This document shows positions 8,472 through 17,148 of a DNA stretch of 64,000 nt, one piece after another; within the stretch, counting starts at the first letter, position 1; each line of letters opens with the position of its first letter. A program made the position numbers and the translations under genes. This DNA comes from Thermoplasmata archaeon (GTDB lineage: Archaea; Thermoplasmatota; Thermoplasmata; Halarchaeoplasmatales; Halarchaeoplasmataceae), in the NCBI GenBank assembly GCA_003554965.1, contig PWHR01000097.1:1-64000 (forward strand). Reading direction: 5' to 3'. The notes below the pieces were generated by a model. It did not search any database and had not been told where the DNA came from. It worked only from the letters and a program-made list of their open reading frames with translations.

Positions 8472-9149
8472 TCAGAATCTAGATTTGAGAACGACTACTC
8501 CATCTGAAGTTGTGATGCTGACCGGTTGTTTTCCAGTAGTATGGTCGGTCCCTCTCATCTTGAGCACTTCAAGATATTTTCTTCTAGAGCCCTCCTCTTC
8601 GATCATGTTCAGCAGGATAACTGTGTCCACGGCATATGTGACCTGTGAAGGGTAGGGCTCATCAGGTGCTACTTCACCCGTCAAAAGAGTCACGGCTTTC
8701 CAATTCTTCAATAAGTTTATAAGTTCGAAGAGGAAAGTTCTGTACTCTTCTGAATAAAAATCTTTGACGACCGTGATCGGGTCTATGACGATACGCTGGG
8801 GCATGATCTCCGCTATCTTATCGTCTATGTGGTTGATCAGCTCTTCATAACCTTCCTGCTGAAGCAGCAAACCTATATCTTCATACCTTATCTCGTCTCC
8901 AAAAAAGTCTTTGTTGATGAAATCGAATTGGCTCGCGTATCTTAACATCCATTGGGTCGGCTCTGACAGGGTTGTAAAAAACAGACCCTGCTCTCCGTTT
9001 TCAGCACCTTCGGTTAGGAAACTCATCGCGAAGGTCGTCTTACCGGTTCCGGCACCTCCTGCTACCAGCGCAACAGAGGGATATGGAAACCCTCCACCAA
9101 CCATCTCATCTAAACCTTTCACTCCGGTAGAGATCCTTTTTATTTTCAT
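8472..9149 (-). CDS. KaiC-like RecA-family ATPase
   Basis: 225 residues, a single KaiC/RadA-like domain. It starts with the family segment STGVKGLDEMVGGGFP, then Walker A GGAGTGKTTFA (about 30-40), a switch region with FTTLSEP, and Walker B RIVIDPITVV (about 118-127). Such proteins in archaea are thought to act as signal-dependent ATPases, and no direct function is established for this subfamily. Its start codon overlaps the stop of the upstream gene, a degenerate relative, so the two are probably made together. The divergent neighbour is a response regulator. Confidence 0.8.
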   Translation of the reverse strand: MKIKRISTGVKGLDEMVGGGFPYPSVALVAGGAGTGKTTFAMSFLTEGAENGEQGLFFTTLSEPTQWMLRYASQFDFINKDFFGDEIRYEDIGLLLQQEGYEELINHIDDKIAEIMPQRIVIDPITVVKDFYSEEYRTFLFELINLLKNWKAVTLLTGEVAPDEPYPSQVTYAVDTVILLNMIEEEGSRRKYLEVLKMRGTDHTTGKQPVSITTSDGVVVLKSRF

Positions 9150-9760
9150 CTTTTCTCGACCTCCATAAAATCTTCTAAGAAGATACGTTCGTCGCTCTCT
9201 TCATCGATCAGCCTGTTGAGTTCAGGGTAAGATTCACTATCTATCACCATGCAGCCCATAAGATTTTTGGAACCCTTTATCAACCTTTTAAACGATCTTA
9301 CGAATTCCTCCACCTTCCCCATGGTATTGTAATTCAACATAGATGATATATTATCAACCAATATGAAATCGATCTTATCTTTTAATAGCACTTCATTTTG
9401 ATCATCTCGATCGATTATACCAAATAGATCATCGATGTGGTAAGGACCAGTTATAAAGTCTACATTTCCCTCATCCACCTTCTCCTCACCGGACATATCG
9501 CTCACCGTATCGATATAATGTATATTCTCCTGAGTGACATCATGCATGTTCAAAAGATAAGACATGTATTGGTGAGGCCTATCTAGAACGACGAAGTAGC
9601 CCTTTTTGTTATTGAGATCAAGAAAACCCTTGAGGAGCAGGAGATTGGTTTTAGCTATCTGAGTGAAAGAAGTCTCTACTATGACAAAAGCGTTCGTATT
9701 TTCTCTGCTGTAAACATGATCCATAAGTTCCTTCACTACAGATAGATCTTTTTCCCGCAT
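9146..9760 (-). CDS. KaiC-like protein lacking a Walker A motif
   Basis: 204 residues. The fold appears related to the RecA/KaiC-like partner: an N-terminal strand-loop where the P-loop should be reads ETSFTQIAKTNLLLL with no GxGKT, while a Walker B-like strand IDFILVDNISSML (about 130-142) and the following MVIDSESYP strand remain. It therefore probably does not hydrolyse ATP and may regulate or partner the active KaiC-like protein that overlaps it by 4 bp. The ATG at 9760 is chosen because GGGAGG lies about 7 nt before it. An upstream ATG at 9811 lacks such a site. Confidence 0.65.
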   Translation of the reverse strand: MREKDLSVVKELMDHVYSRENTNAFVIVETSFTQIAKTNLLLLKGFLDLNNKKGYFVVLDRPHQYMSYLLNMHDVTQENIHYIDTVSDMSGEEKVDEGNVDFITGPYHIDDLFGIIDRDDQNEVLLKDKIDFILVDNISSMLNYNTMGKVEEFVRSFKRLIKGSKNLMGCMVIDSESYPELNRLIDEESDERIFLEDFMEVEKR

Positions 9761-9956
9761 AAAGCGCCTCCCCTGATGATGTATAACACAGTATTTATGT
9801 CTTTTCAGCATTTATTGTCGTCTTCTCAGTTCTCTTGGATAAGAGAGCTATTCAGCTCGTCTCAAAAATCGATAGATAAAACAGACCAAAGATCCCCTAA
9901 ACTATAAATATTTGTATAGGCTTTGTTCTATCAAAAGATCACTGGAGATTGACCAC

Positions 9957-11186
9957 ATGGACATAATGTTCGTCGATGATGAAAAGGGGATTAGGGAGCA
10001 GGCTAAGATATTCATAGAGAAAGAGAATGAAGATCTCGATATTCACACATTTCCTTCTGCTGAAAAAGCTCTAGAAGTTTTTGAGAAAGACAGGTCCAAA
10101 TTCGATGTGATCGTTACGGATTATAGTATGCCCGTTATGAACGGTATAGAATTTCTAAAAAGAATAAGAGACGAGGATGAAAATATACCTTTCATAATCT
10201 CGACCGGAAAGGGGGGCGAAGAAGTAGCGATGAAAGCTTTGAACTTGGGTGCCGATAGGTACATCAGAAAAGATGAAGGCCCCAATATCAGATACGAACA
10301 TCTCTCTCAGGCCATAAGAAAGGAGTACAAAAGATGGAAGACACAGGTAGAGTTCGAGGAGAACAAAAGAAAGATCGAGGATCTCCATGATGTAGTAGGG
10401 CAGTTGATAACTTGTAAGGACGAAGACGAAGCTTATGAAGTCACTATAAAGGCAAGTGAGAAGATTCTAGATTATGAAAGAAGCGTTATAATTGAAATAC
10501 AGGATGATGGTCATGAGATAAAAGGGATGTCATCCGATCTTGATCGAGAGGAAGTTTTGGATGAGGTGCTGAAAGATGAGCAGACCCATGATAATCTCTT
10601 TGATGAGAGAAGATCACTTATAAAGGGTCCCGATGAAGTTGAAAAAAGAGAAAATTTGTTGATCGACTGTGATTGTAATTCGATCATGAACTTGAGGATA
10701 GGAGATGACGAGGTCTTCCAGGCCGTCTCTAAAGCCTCTGATCATTTTGATGAAAATGATCTAAAGATCGGAGATATACTCATCTCACATCTTTCGAATT
10801 CTCTAAATAGGCTAAAGTTCGAGGAAGAACTTAAGAAAAAAGAAAAGCTCTACAGGAAGATATTCGAAACTAATCGGAGTGCAATGGCTCTGCTCAACGA
10901 AGATTTTGTGATAACCCTTACTAACGAGAGGTTAAAATTGCTGGCAGAATACTATTGGAAAGACCTCGAAGGTACCGATATGATAGATCTGATCTGTGAT
11001 GAAGATAAAGAAAAAGTTTTAGATTATCTATCTGTTGTCAAGGAAGAACCAGACATGGCTCCGGACCAGGTCAAAGTTAAGATAATCACGGACAAACGGG
11101 AGCTCCGCTCGATCGTTCTAACGGTGGGATACATTAAAGAAGAGAGGCGGTATGTAGTGTCTATCTTTGAAAGAGACAGTGAATAA
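9957..11186 (+). CDS. Response-regulator protein: REC, GAF-like and PAS domains
   Basis: 409 residues. Residues 1-120 form a receiver domain with the acidic pair in FVDDEKG, phospho-acceptor Asp in VIVTDYSMP, the conserved Thr/Ser in ISTGKG and Lys in YIRKDEG. A coiled-coil linker and a divergent GAF-like region (about 145-290) follow, then a PAS domain (about 300-405, NRSAMALLNEDFVITLTNERL). No histidine kinase or DNA-binding domain is present, so output is probably by protein contact. The TATA box at 9901-9908 and GGAG at 9943-9946 support the ATG at 9957. It is divergent from the KaiC-like pair, with about 196 bp between the start codons. Confidence 0.78.
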   Translation: MDIMFVDDEKGIREQAKIFIEKENEDLDIHTFPSAEKALEVFEKDRSKFDVIVTDYSMPVMNGIEFLKRIRDEDENIPFIISTGKGGEEVAMKALNLGADRYIRKDEGPNIRYEHLSQAIRKEYKRWKTQVEFEENKRKIEDLHDVVGQLITCKDEDEAYEVTIKASEKILDYERSVIIEIQDDGHEIKGMSSDLDREEVLDEVLKDEQTHDNLFDERRSLIKGPDEVEKRENLLIDCDCNSIMNLRIGDDEVFQAVSKASDHFDENDLKIGDILISHLSNSLNRLKFEEELKKKEKLYRKIFETNRSAMALLNEDFVITLTNERLKLLAEYYWKDLEGTDMIDLICDEDKEKVLDYLSVVKEEPDMAPDQVKVKIITDKRELRSIVLTVGYIKEERRYVVSIFERDSE

Positions 11187-11188
11187 GT

Positions 11189-11695
11189 TCACTTCTGTTG
11201 ATACTCAGAATATTTACCTTCGAGATGCTCATCTCTCAGATCATGGTAATGTCTTGCATTCTCCCTCGTCTTTTTTATCAGATCTTCATCTTCCTTTATG
11301 ACTTCAGCCGGAACACCCACCGCTAAACTGTGGTCAGGTATCTCTGTTCCAGGGGGGACAAGAGCATTGGCCCCGATAACACATCCTTTGCCTATTTTCG
11401 CCCCGCTCAAGATGCTGGAGTTCATGCCTATGATCGTCTCATCTCCGATATGACAACCGTGTATGACGGCACCGTGACCTATAGTGACGTCTTCTCCGAT
11501 GACCGCATCGTTCTCATAATCGACATGGACCATCACAAGATCTTGGACATTGGCTCCACTCTTAACCAGGATGGAATTCTGGTCTGCTCTAAGGACGGCT
11601 TTATGCCACACGCTGACGCCCTCCTTTATCTCGACGTCTCCGATCACAGTGGCATCTTCAGCAACGTAGCAAGACTCATGGACTCTAGGAGACAG
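11189..11695 (-). CDS. Gamma-class carbonic anhydrase family protein (left-handed beta helix)
   Basis: About 168 residues of hexapeptide repeats. The three zinc-ligand histidines are visible in VMVHVDYE, TIGHGAVIHG (two His), as in Cam/CamH. It probably hydrates CO2 or is a YrdA/PaaY-type relative. The start is unusual: the first standard start codon (GTG at 11647) would remove the first repeat, yet the frame stays open upstream to 11708 and encodes the expected N-terminal sequence ending in YVAEDATVIGDV. A strong GGAGG at 11707-11703 precedes CTG at 11695 by 7 nt and ATC at 11698 by 4 nt, so a non-standard start is likely. The end borders the convergent response regulator. Confidence 0.75.
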   Translation of the reverse strand: MSPRVHESCYVAEDATVIGDVEIKEGVSVWHKAVLRADQNSILVKSGANVQDLVMVHVDYENDAVIGEDVTIGHGAVIHGCHIGDETIIGMNSSILSGAKIGKGCVIGANALVPPGTEIPDHSLAVGVPAEVIKEDEDLIKKTRENARHYHDLRDEHLEGKYSEYQQK

Positions 11696-11718
11696 GATGA
11701 CCCCTCCTTATAAAGATC

Positions 11719-11973
11719 TTATTCTTCTCCAGAGATGGAGACGCGTTCTGGAAAATGCTCTAGAAGGACGATATCTCCAACTGAGGCGACCCATCTGAAC
11801 GGCACAAGAGCGCTTTTAGATTCTTCTACCAATAATGGGTTCGTGTCCCCAACAAATATTCCATCGACGTTCCCTTCTTTGATATCCATCACTACGTTAT
11901 CGACCGTTCCCAAGAACATGCCTTCTTTCGTATAGACCTGTAATCCTATCAATTCAGATGATTCTTCTAGCAT
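11719..11973 (-). CDS. PRC-barrel domain protein
   Basis: 84 residues, a single small beta-barrel. GLQVYTKEGMFLGTVDNVVMD at the start and the later VPFRWVASVGDIVLL are the family hallmarks. PRC-barrel proteins in archaea often bind RNA-processing or division proteins (CdpB-type) or act in photosynthetic centres and RimM. A link to cell division has been shown for some euryarchaeal members, but cannot be assumed here. It is the gene upstream of the gamma carbonic anhydrase on the same strand. Confidence 0.8.
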   Translation of the reverse strand: MLEESSELIGLQVYTKEGMFLGTVDNVVMDIKEGNVDGIFVGDTNPLLVEESKSALVPFRWVASVGDIVLLEHFPERVSISGEE

Positions 11974-12091
11974 GCTAATCGTAAGGGGTATTCGATTAAG
12001 GAATTTAAATCTTTTTCTATCGAATCGATAATTTTATAGTATGCATGATTCATATTGAGCAAAACTTATTTGTCAGACAGGAGATCGAAAG

Positions 12092-12673
12092 ATGAGAGAC
12101 GGAGATGAAAATAAAAAAATAGATTCTACCGCTAGGCACTATCCTGTCCTAGATATACTTTTATTCGTCTTCTGGATACTTCTCACAGGTATAGTCATAG
12201 TGGTGCTCCAAGGAAGACCGGATAGGATGACGTTATACTCCTTCTTGAGCGGGATAACTGCTGTCTTCGTCGTGTCATATCTCTCTCACAGATTTATCCT
12301 ACGTGGTGAGGAGAGAAAACATACTTACACTGGTGGACTCTTTTCAAAGATACGATCCTGGTCTTTTCTTATTTCCCATCTCTTCATCCATCTCTTTTTA
12401 TCTACTATCTCATTTGTTCGTCAGACACTTTTTTATGACATAGAACCGAAGATCGTTAGTATACCAGTAAGATTGGACTCTGAGTCAGAACTGACTCTTC
12501 TCTCCTCGATGATCACTATGACTCCCGGAACTCTAGTTATGAAAACTGAAAGAACCGAAAAAGGTTACATACTGAAAACGCATTTCTCCTATCTCCGCGA
12601 CGATGAAGTAGTAGATGAGATCGATGGCACTATCAAAAGATGGGAAAAGGCCATCAGGGGGTTATTTAGATGA
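12092..12673 (+). CDS. mrpE: Mrp antiporter subunit E
   Basis: 193 residues. Two to three membrane helices in the N-terminal half are followed by the cytoplasmic MnhE domain with TPGTLVMKTERTEKGYILKTHFSYL (about 145-170). It is an accessory subunit of the multi-subunit Na+(K+)/H+ antiporter. It opens an eight-gene operon in which each start overlaps or nearly touches the previous stop. A TATA-like ATTTTATAG lies at 12031-12039. Confidence 0.8.
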   Translation: MRDGDENKKIDSTARHYPVLDILLFVFWILLTGIVIVVLQGRPDRMTLYSFLSGITAVFVVSYLSHRFILRGEERKHTYTGGLFSKIRSWSFLISHLFIHLFLSTISFVRQTLFYDIEPKIVSIPVRLDSESELTLLSSMITMTPGTLVMKTERTEKGYILKTHFSYLRDDEVVDEIDGTIKRWEKAIRGLFR

Positions 12674-12930
12674 GCGCTATCGATATCCTATCTATTTTTT
12701 TACTGATATTTGCGGCTTTCTCATTTTACAGGGTGTTGAAAGGCCCTAGAGCTTATGACAGGCTTTTGGGACTGAACGTCATCGCTGTCATAGTAACCAT
12801 CATTTTCATAACATATAGTGTCGAAAGAGACATGGGTTTCCTTCTCGACCTAGCGCTGGTGTTCTTAGTTCTGAACTTCGTAGCAACACTGGGCTTCGCA
12901 AAGTACTTGGAAAGAGGTGAATTCCGTTGA
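12670..12930 (+). CDS. mrpF: Mrp antiporter subunit F
   Basis: 86 residues with three membrane helices and the family motif VLKGPRAYDRLLGLNV (about 22-37). It is a small accessory subunit of the Mrp cation/proton antiporter. It overlaps mrpE and mrpG by four bases on each side (ATGA), which is strong evidence for a single operon. Confidence 0.85.
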   Translation: MSAIDILSIFLLIFAAFSFYRVLKGPRAYDRLLGLNVIAVIVTIIFITYSVERDMGFLLDLALVFLVLNFVATLGFAKYLERGEFR

Positions 12931-13274
12931 TCCTGGATATCATATTTTGGCTGCTGATATCTTTTGGTGCGTTTCTTCTGTTTTCTTCGAGTTTAGCCAT
13001 CATGATATTCCCCGATCCTTACATGAAGATACACGCTGGGTCTAAAGCCAGCTACGGAGGGGCGGTAATACTTTTAGGTTTCATCATGGAGAAAGGTTTC
13101 GCAGAACAGAGCGCTCTGATCTTACTCGTCATGGTTTTCATCCTTGTCATTTCGCCTATTATTGGGCATGCATTGGGAAGGGCGGCTTATCTAGATGAGA
13201 TATCTACTGACAAGATAAAACAAATTTCATATCTATCAAAAAAGGATTCAGAAAGGGAGGGTAACACATGCTGA
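12927..13274 (+). CDS. mrpG: Mrp antiporter subunit G
   Basis: 115 residues, three membrane helices. The conserved FPDPYMKIHAGSKASYGGAV segment (about 27-46) identifies MnhG/MrpG, where the usual form is PDxYxRLHAxTKAxTxG. It overlaps both neighbours by a few bases. The C-terminal 25 residues are charged and variable. Confidence 0.85.
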   Translation: MILDIIFWLLISFGAFLLFSSSLAIMIFPDPYMKIHAGSKASYGGAVILLGFIMEKGFAEQSALILLVMVFILVISPIIGHALGRAAYLDEISTDKIKQISYLSKKDSEREGNTC

Positions 13275-13525
13275 CTCAGATATTATTGATCTTCTTTCTG
13301 ATAGGTGCTGTACTCGTGGTTTGGGAGGATGATCTTCTGAGGTCTTTGATCTATCTTAGTTTTCTTTCAGTATTCATCATAATCCTCACCCATCTTTATA
13401 GGGCACCTGCAGTAACGGTAACCGCGGCAGTTGTGAACGGGGCGATCACGCCGATGCTTTTTCTGGTAGTGATGAATAAGGTGGGTCTATTTGAAAGAGG
13501 TGATCACAAACATGGGGATGGATAA
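13268..13525 (+). CDS. MbhD-like / DUF4040 subunit of the Mrp complex
   Basis: 85 residues with three membrane helices. The segment YRAPAVTVTAAVVNGAITPMLFLVV corresponds to the APDVALTEAxVGAG region in the C-terminal part of bacterial MrpA and in MbhD of archaeal membrane hydrogenases. In this operon the C-terminal part of MrpA is therefore encoded as its own gene. The overlap with mrpG is 7 bp. Confidence 0.7.
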   Translation: MLTQILLIFFLIGAVLVVWEDDLLRSLIYLSFLSVFIIILTHLYRAPAVTVTAAVVNGAITPMLFLVVMNKVGLFERGDHKHGDG

Positions 13526-13841
13526 GTCTTGGAAGAGATTTTTTACCTTAGCTTGCGTTCTCATCATCATAGTATTGATAGCCACAGGTCTCGGTTTGGA
13601 TCACGAAGATAAAGAGGACTCTCCTGTGCAGGGATTTTTAGAGGAAAATTATGAAGAGATGGGTGCCGATAATCTAGTGGAATCAGTACTCCTGGACCTG
13701 AGGGCCTACGACACGTTCGGTGAAGTTATCATACTGTACATAGCTATCGCCGGGGTTATCATCCTCGGAAAAGAGATGAAGAAGGCAAATTATGAAAAAG
13801 AAGAAGTGGAGGGAAAAGATGAAGGAGGGGATGATGGATGA
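13512..13841 (+). CDS. MbhE-like subunit of the Mrp complex
   Basis: 109 residues with one N-terminal helix (about 8-27) and one near residue 75-93, joined by an acidic loop containing NLVESVLLDLRAYDTFGE. That last motif is the MbhE/MrpA C-terminal signature (VTxILVDxRxxDTxGE). The ATG at 13512 follows GAGGTGAT (13497-13504) by 7 nt. It overlaps the preceding MbhD-like gene by 14 bp and the mrpB gene by 4 bp. Confidence 0.68.
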   Translation: MGMDKSWKRFFTLACVLIIIVLIATGLGLDHEDKEDSPVQGFLEENYEEMGADNLVESVLLDLRAYDTFGEVIILYIAIAGVIILGKEMKKANYEKEEVEGKDEGGDDG

Positions 13842-14233
13842 GATCCCCCATCGTACGTACAGCCGCTAGAGCAATCTCTCCTTTTCTCTTTCTGGCCGGA
13901 TTGTACTTCGCGACTCACGGGTTTTTGTTGCCTGGAGGGGGATTCCAAGGTGGAGTATTACTCGCTGCAGGAGCACTCCTGATATTACTGACGCACGGTA
14001 GGGAAAAGGTCATACATCTGGAAGAGGATATAGATTGGTTTGAAACCTTCGGCATGGTGGTTTTTTTAGGAGCGGGTCTCGCAGGAATATTTTTCGGCGG
14101 TGCATTTTTATACAATATGCTTCCAGGGACGCCTGTATGGTGTATAACACTTGACATCGTGATAGCTCTGAAAGTGTTTGCAGGTATCTTAGCTCTTTTC
14201 ATATACCTGTTCGGATTAGAGGGGGTGAAATGA
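13838..14233 (+). CDS. mrpB: Mrp antiporter subunit B
   Basis: 131 residues and four membrane helices. The conserved segment GLYFATHGFLLPGGGFQGGVLLAAG (about 21-45) defines MnhB/MrpB, where it reads HGxxxPGGGFxGG. It is a membrane subunit adjacent to the proton path of the antiporter. Four-base overlaps on both sides. Confidence 0.85.
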   Translation: MRSPIVRTAARAISPFLFLAGLYFATHGFLLPGGGFQGGVLLAAGALLILLTHGREKVIHLEEDIDWFETFGMVVFLGAGLAGIFFGGAFLYNMLPGTPVWCITLDIVIALKVFAGILALFIYLFGLEGVK

Positions 14234-14574
14234 TGTTGAACGGTTTGAATATCGGCCTGATAACCGTTCTGATAGGTCTTTACGGCATAGCCTCTTCAAA
14301 GAACTCACTGAAGATGATGATGTGTTTGAGTTTGCTAGGTACAGGAGTGATATTACTTTTCGTATCTATAGGGTATATACCCGGTGCAGCGGTTCCTGTG
14401 GCAGGTAGAGGGGAGCTTATGGCCGATGCGGTCCCTCAAGGTGTTATGGTTACTGCAATAGTCATAGACCTAGCAACAACAGCATTAGGTCTTGCCATGG
14501 TACTCTATCTTTATAGGAGCTTTTCCACCCTAGATTTCAGTTCTATACTTGAAAGTGAAGGGGGTGAAGAGTGA
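14230..14574 (+). CDS. mrpC: Mrp antiporter subunit C (NuoK-like)
   Basis: 114 residues with three membrane helices, homologous to complex I subunit NuoK. The segment DAVPQGVMVTAIVIDLATTALGLAM (about 67-91) contains the typical DPLPQALVLTAIVIxxA motif. Four-base overlaps place it between mrpB and mrpD. Confidence 0.85.
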   Translation: MMLNGLNIGLITVLIGLYGIASSKNSLKMMMCLSLLGTGVILLFVSIGYIPGAAVPVAGRGELMADAVPQGVMVTAIVIDLATTALGLAMVLYLYRSFSTLDFSSILESEGGEE

Positions 14575-16214
14575 TCATCTTGGATCATTCTATAGCATTG
14601 ATGGTAGTTTCCCCTATTACAGCAGCGGTCATCATCAAATTCCTCTCTAGGTTCGATCATTCTGATGCTTTACGGGATACGATAACCTTCATCGGTCTTG
14701 TCTTACCTTTGATCCTGCTGATGTTGACTCCTTTCGATACAGAAGTGGTCTATGAGATGGGGGGTTGGCCTCGAGAATACGGTTTATCACTGGTTCTAGA
14801 CGGTTTATCTAGGACTATGGTCCTCATAACGGGGATCATAACCTTATGTACCTATGTTTACTACATCGATTATTTGGATCAGGAACCAGAAGCGGACGAT
14901 TACCATTTTCTCTTCCTTTTCATGACCGCCGGCATATACGGCGTTTTTCTTACAGGAGACCTCGTAAACAGATTCATCTTCTTCGAGATAATGATACTGA
15001 CGACCTATGTGTTATTAACTTTTGTAGGTACGAAAAGATCTTTGAAGGCGAGTTTTCGCTACTTCATGATAGGCGCGATAGCTTCTATGATGTTTTTAGT
15101 GGGCATCGGTTTGACTTACTTCTATACTGGTTATCTAGACATGGGGGCGTTGTCAAGGGTTATTCCTGAACTTTCCGCTTTTTCTAGAAATATAATCTTC
15201 GTCTTTTTCCTTGTGGCGGTCGGTGTCAAGATGGGGTTGATCCCATTCCATACATGGCTTCCGGACGCACATGTGGAAGCACCCACGCCTATGACCGCTA
15301 TACTTGCTGCTTTGACCGTAAAAACTGGAGGGTATATACTGTTGAAACTATACGATATCGGATTCAATACATCTCTGATCCAGTATATTTTCATAACGAT
15401 AGGGATCTTTACCGCAGTTATAGGAGCACTTATTTCTTTAAAATATGTTAACATGAAGAAGATCCTGGCCTGGCTCACGATCAGCCATGTGGGTGTCATA
15501 GCGGTTATCTTCTCTCTTTGGACTCCAGAGAGTTTGAGTGCAGGACTCCTTTACTTCTTCAACCACTCTTTTTACAAGGCTCTACTTTTCTTAGCCCTGG
15601 GTTCCTTCGCATATCTTTACGGAACTCATGATATCAGGAAACTTCCTTTGTTCAAAAGTAATATAATACTTTCTAGTTCGATCCTGATCGGATTGATAGC
15701 TTTCTTAGGGATTCCCCCTATGAACGGTTTTTACAGCAGATGGTATATCTTGGAAAGTGTAGATGATCACCTCATACTTGCAGTAATGATCTTGACTTTT
15801 CTCATCACCTCCGCCTCCATCATCCGCATCATATTTCTATCCTCACGGAAAAAAATACCAGTCGATAAAGACCTATCAGAAGGTGTGATGGCTCCTCTTT
15901 TGATACTCGGAGGTCTAGTTGCGTTTACAGGTCCATCCACATCTTTGATCCTCGAAAACATAGTCTTTCCCGCTTCTGAATCGATCTTTGGAAACCCTGG
16001 GTTATCGACTTCAGGGGTCGAGATAAATGCGGTATTTTCACTCCAAGGTATGTTTATCCTGCTGACGATGATAGGAGGGTGTGTACTATTCTACTCGATT
16101 AAGAAATTCTCGTTCGAATGGATAGAAGGTAGACTATCCAACGTTTCTATCAGAGATTCAGTTAGATACATTATCGTGATGATGGCAATTCTCTTACTGC
16201 TGAACTTATTATGA
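14571..16214 (+). CDS. mrpD: Mrp antiporter subunit D (NuoL/M/N-like)
   Basis: 547 residues, about 14 membrane helices. It belongs to the proton-conducting antiporter-like family of complex I. The conserved Glu in the FFEIM segment (about residue 137), the Lys in AVGVKMGLIPFHTWLPDAHVEAPTPMTA and the Lys/His pair in FNHSFYKALLF are all present. This is the ion-translocating subunit. It is the only large antiporter-type subunit in the operon, since no MrpA N-terminal homologue is present. The GTG start overlaps the mrpC stop. The operon ends here, facing a convergent gene. Confidence 0.88.
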   Translation: MIILDHSIALMVVSPITAAVIIKFLSRFDHSDALRDTITFIGLVLPLILLMLTPFDTEVVYEMGGWPREYGLSLVLDGLSRTMVLITGIITLCTYVYYIDYLDQEPEADDYHFLFLFMTAGIYGVFLTGDLVNRFIFFEIMILTTYVLLTFVGTKRSLKASFRYFMIGAIASMMFLVGIGLTYFYTGYLDMGALSRVIPELSAFSRNIIFVFFLVAVGVKMGLIPFHTWLPDAHVEAPTPMTAILAALTVKTGGYILLKLYDIGFNTSLIQYIFITIGIFTAVIGALISLKYVNMKKILAWLTISHVGVIAVIFSLWTPESLSAGLLYFFNHSFYKALLFLALGSFAYLYGTHDIRKLPLFKSNIILSSSILIGLIAFLGIPPMNGFYSRWYILESVDDHLILAVMILTFLITSASIIRIIFLSSRKKIPVDKDLSEGVMAPLLILGGLVAFTGPSTSLILENIVFPASESIFGNPGLSTSGVEINAVFSLQGMFILLTMIGGCVLFYSIKKFSFEWIEGRLSNVSIRDSVRYIIVMMAILLLLNLL

Positions 16215-16221
16215 TGAAAAA

Positions 16222-17037
16222 TTACCCCTCAACGGTATGATCCGCCGCTCTATACATGACTTCCGGTCTCGTATCGCTGATCACGGGTCTGCTCTTTCTA
16301 GCTTTTATCAGTTCATCCAGATCCAGCTCGAGATTGAGAACGTCCTCTTCAAAAAGTTTCGCTCTACCTAATGATCGTCCTTTCGGCGAGAACGCTTCGG
16401 CACCTCCCCAGAAGTAGATATCTTCTTCTCTACCGACCAGATTGGAGAAGAGGAGAAAACTGGTGGTCTCTATGGCTCTTGCGGGTACCACTTTTTCGAA
16501 GTACTCTCTGGTCAGTGAAGGAGATCCTGCGATACAGACTATGACATCGACATCTCTCTGAGAGAGGGCTTTGGTCAACTCGGGAAAGAATATATCGTAA
16601 CATATCACGATACCGATCCTAGCCTGTGGTGTTTCAAAGACAGGCAGTTCATCGTCACCTTTAAAATACCTCTTTTCTTCGAAAGGTCCGAAGTTGACAG
16701 CATAAGTTTTCCTGTACTTGTGTATCCCTCCATCGGGAGTCGCTAGGAGAGCGGTGTTCCTCAATCTCGGTTTCCTTCCTACCTTTTCCGGCATGCCGCA
16801 TATTATGCTCATATCATTCTCTACAGCTGTCCTAGAGATCTCTTCAGAGGCAGGACCTGGTATCTCTTCCGCCTCATACCACAACCTGTCTCTCAATTTG
16901 TAACCGCTCAGAAAGAGTTCGGGTAATACCAAAAGATCAGTTCTTTCCCTCTCCTTTTTCGCAGTTTCTTTTATGGTATTGAGGTTTTTCTCTTTATCGC
17001 CTAAGATATGTTTTTTCTGACCGAAAGTGACTTTCAT
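16222..17037 (-). CDS. Carbon-nitrogen hydrolase (nitrilase superfamily)
   Basis: 271 residues. The catalytic triad is visible: Glu in LPELFLSGY (about 43), Lys in YRKTYAVNF (about 112) and Cys in VICYDIFFPE (about 145). Members cleave amides or nitriles (omega-amidase, N-carbamoyl hydrolase, NAD synthetase domain), and the exact substrate cannot be told. The end is convergent with mrpD, 7 bp apart. Confidence 0.85.
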   Translation of the reverse strand: MKVTFGQKKHILGDKEKNLNTIKETAKKERERTDLLVLPELFLSGYKLRDRLWYEAEEIPGPASEEISRTAVENDMSIICGMPEKVGRKPRLRNTALLATPDGGIHKYRKTYAVNFGPFEEKRYFKGDDELPVFETPQARIGIVICYDIFFPELTKALSQRDVDVIVCIAGSPSLTREYFEKVVPARAIETTSFLLFSNLVGREEDIYFWGGAEAFSPKGRSLGRAKLFEEDVLNLELDLDELIKARKSRPVISDTRPEVMYRAADHTVEG

Positions 17038-17148
17038 GGTTTCGATTACCTCAGCAGGTTAGGGTTATTTAGGATTTTTACTTAAGATCTCAGTAGGGAC
17101 ATCAATAAACATTAATACCTTTGCTCTAGTTAAGGTGGTGGTGGTAGT

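Noticed and set aside
13838-14202. Antisense open frame opposite mrpB
   Set aside because: Caused by hydrophobic codon bias of the membrane subunit; no start site, no homology.
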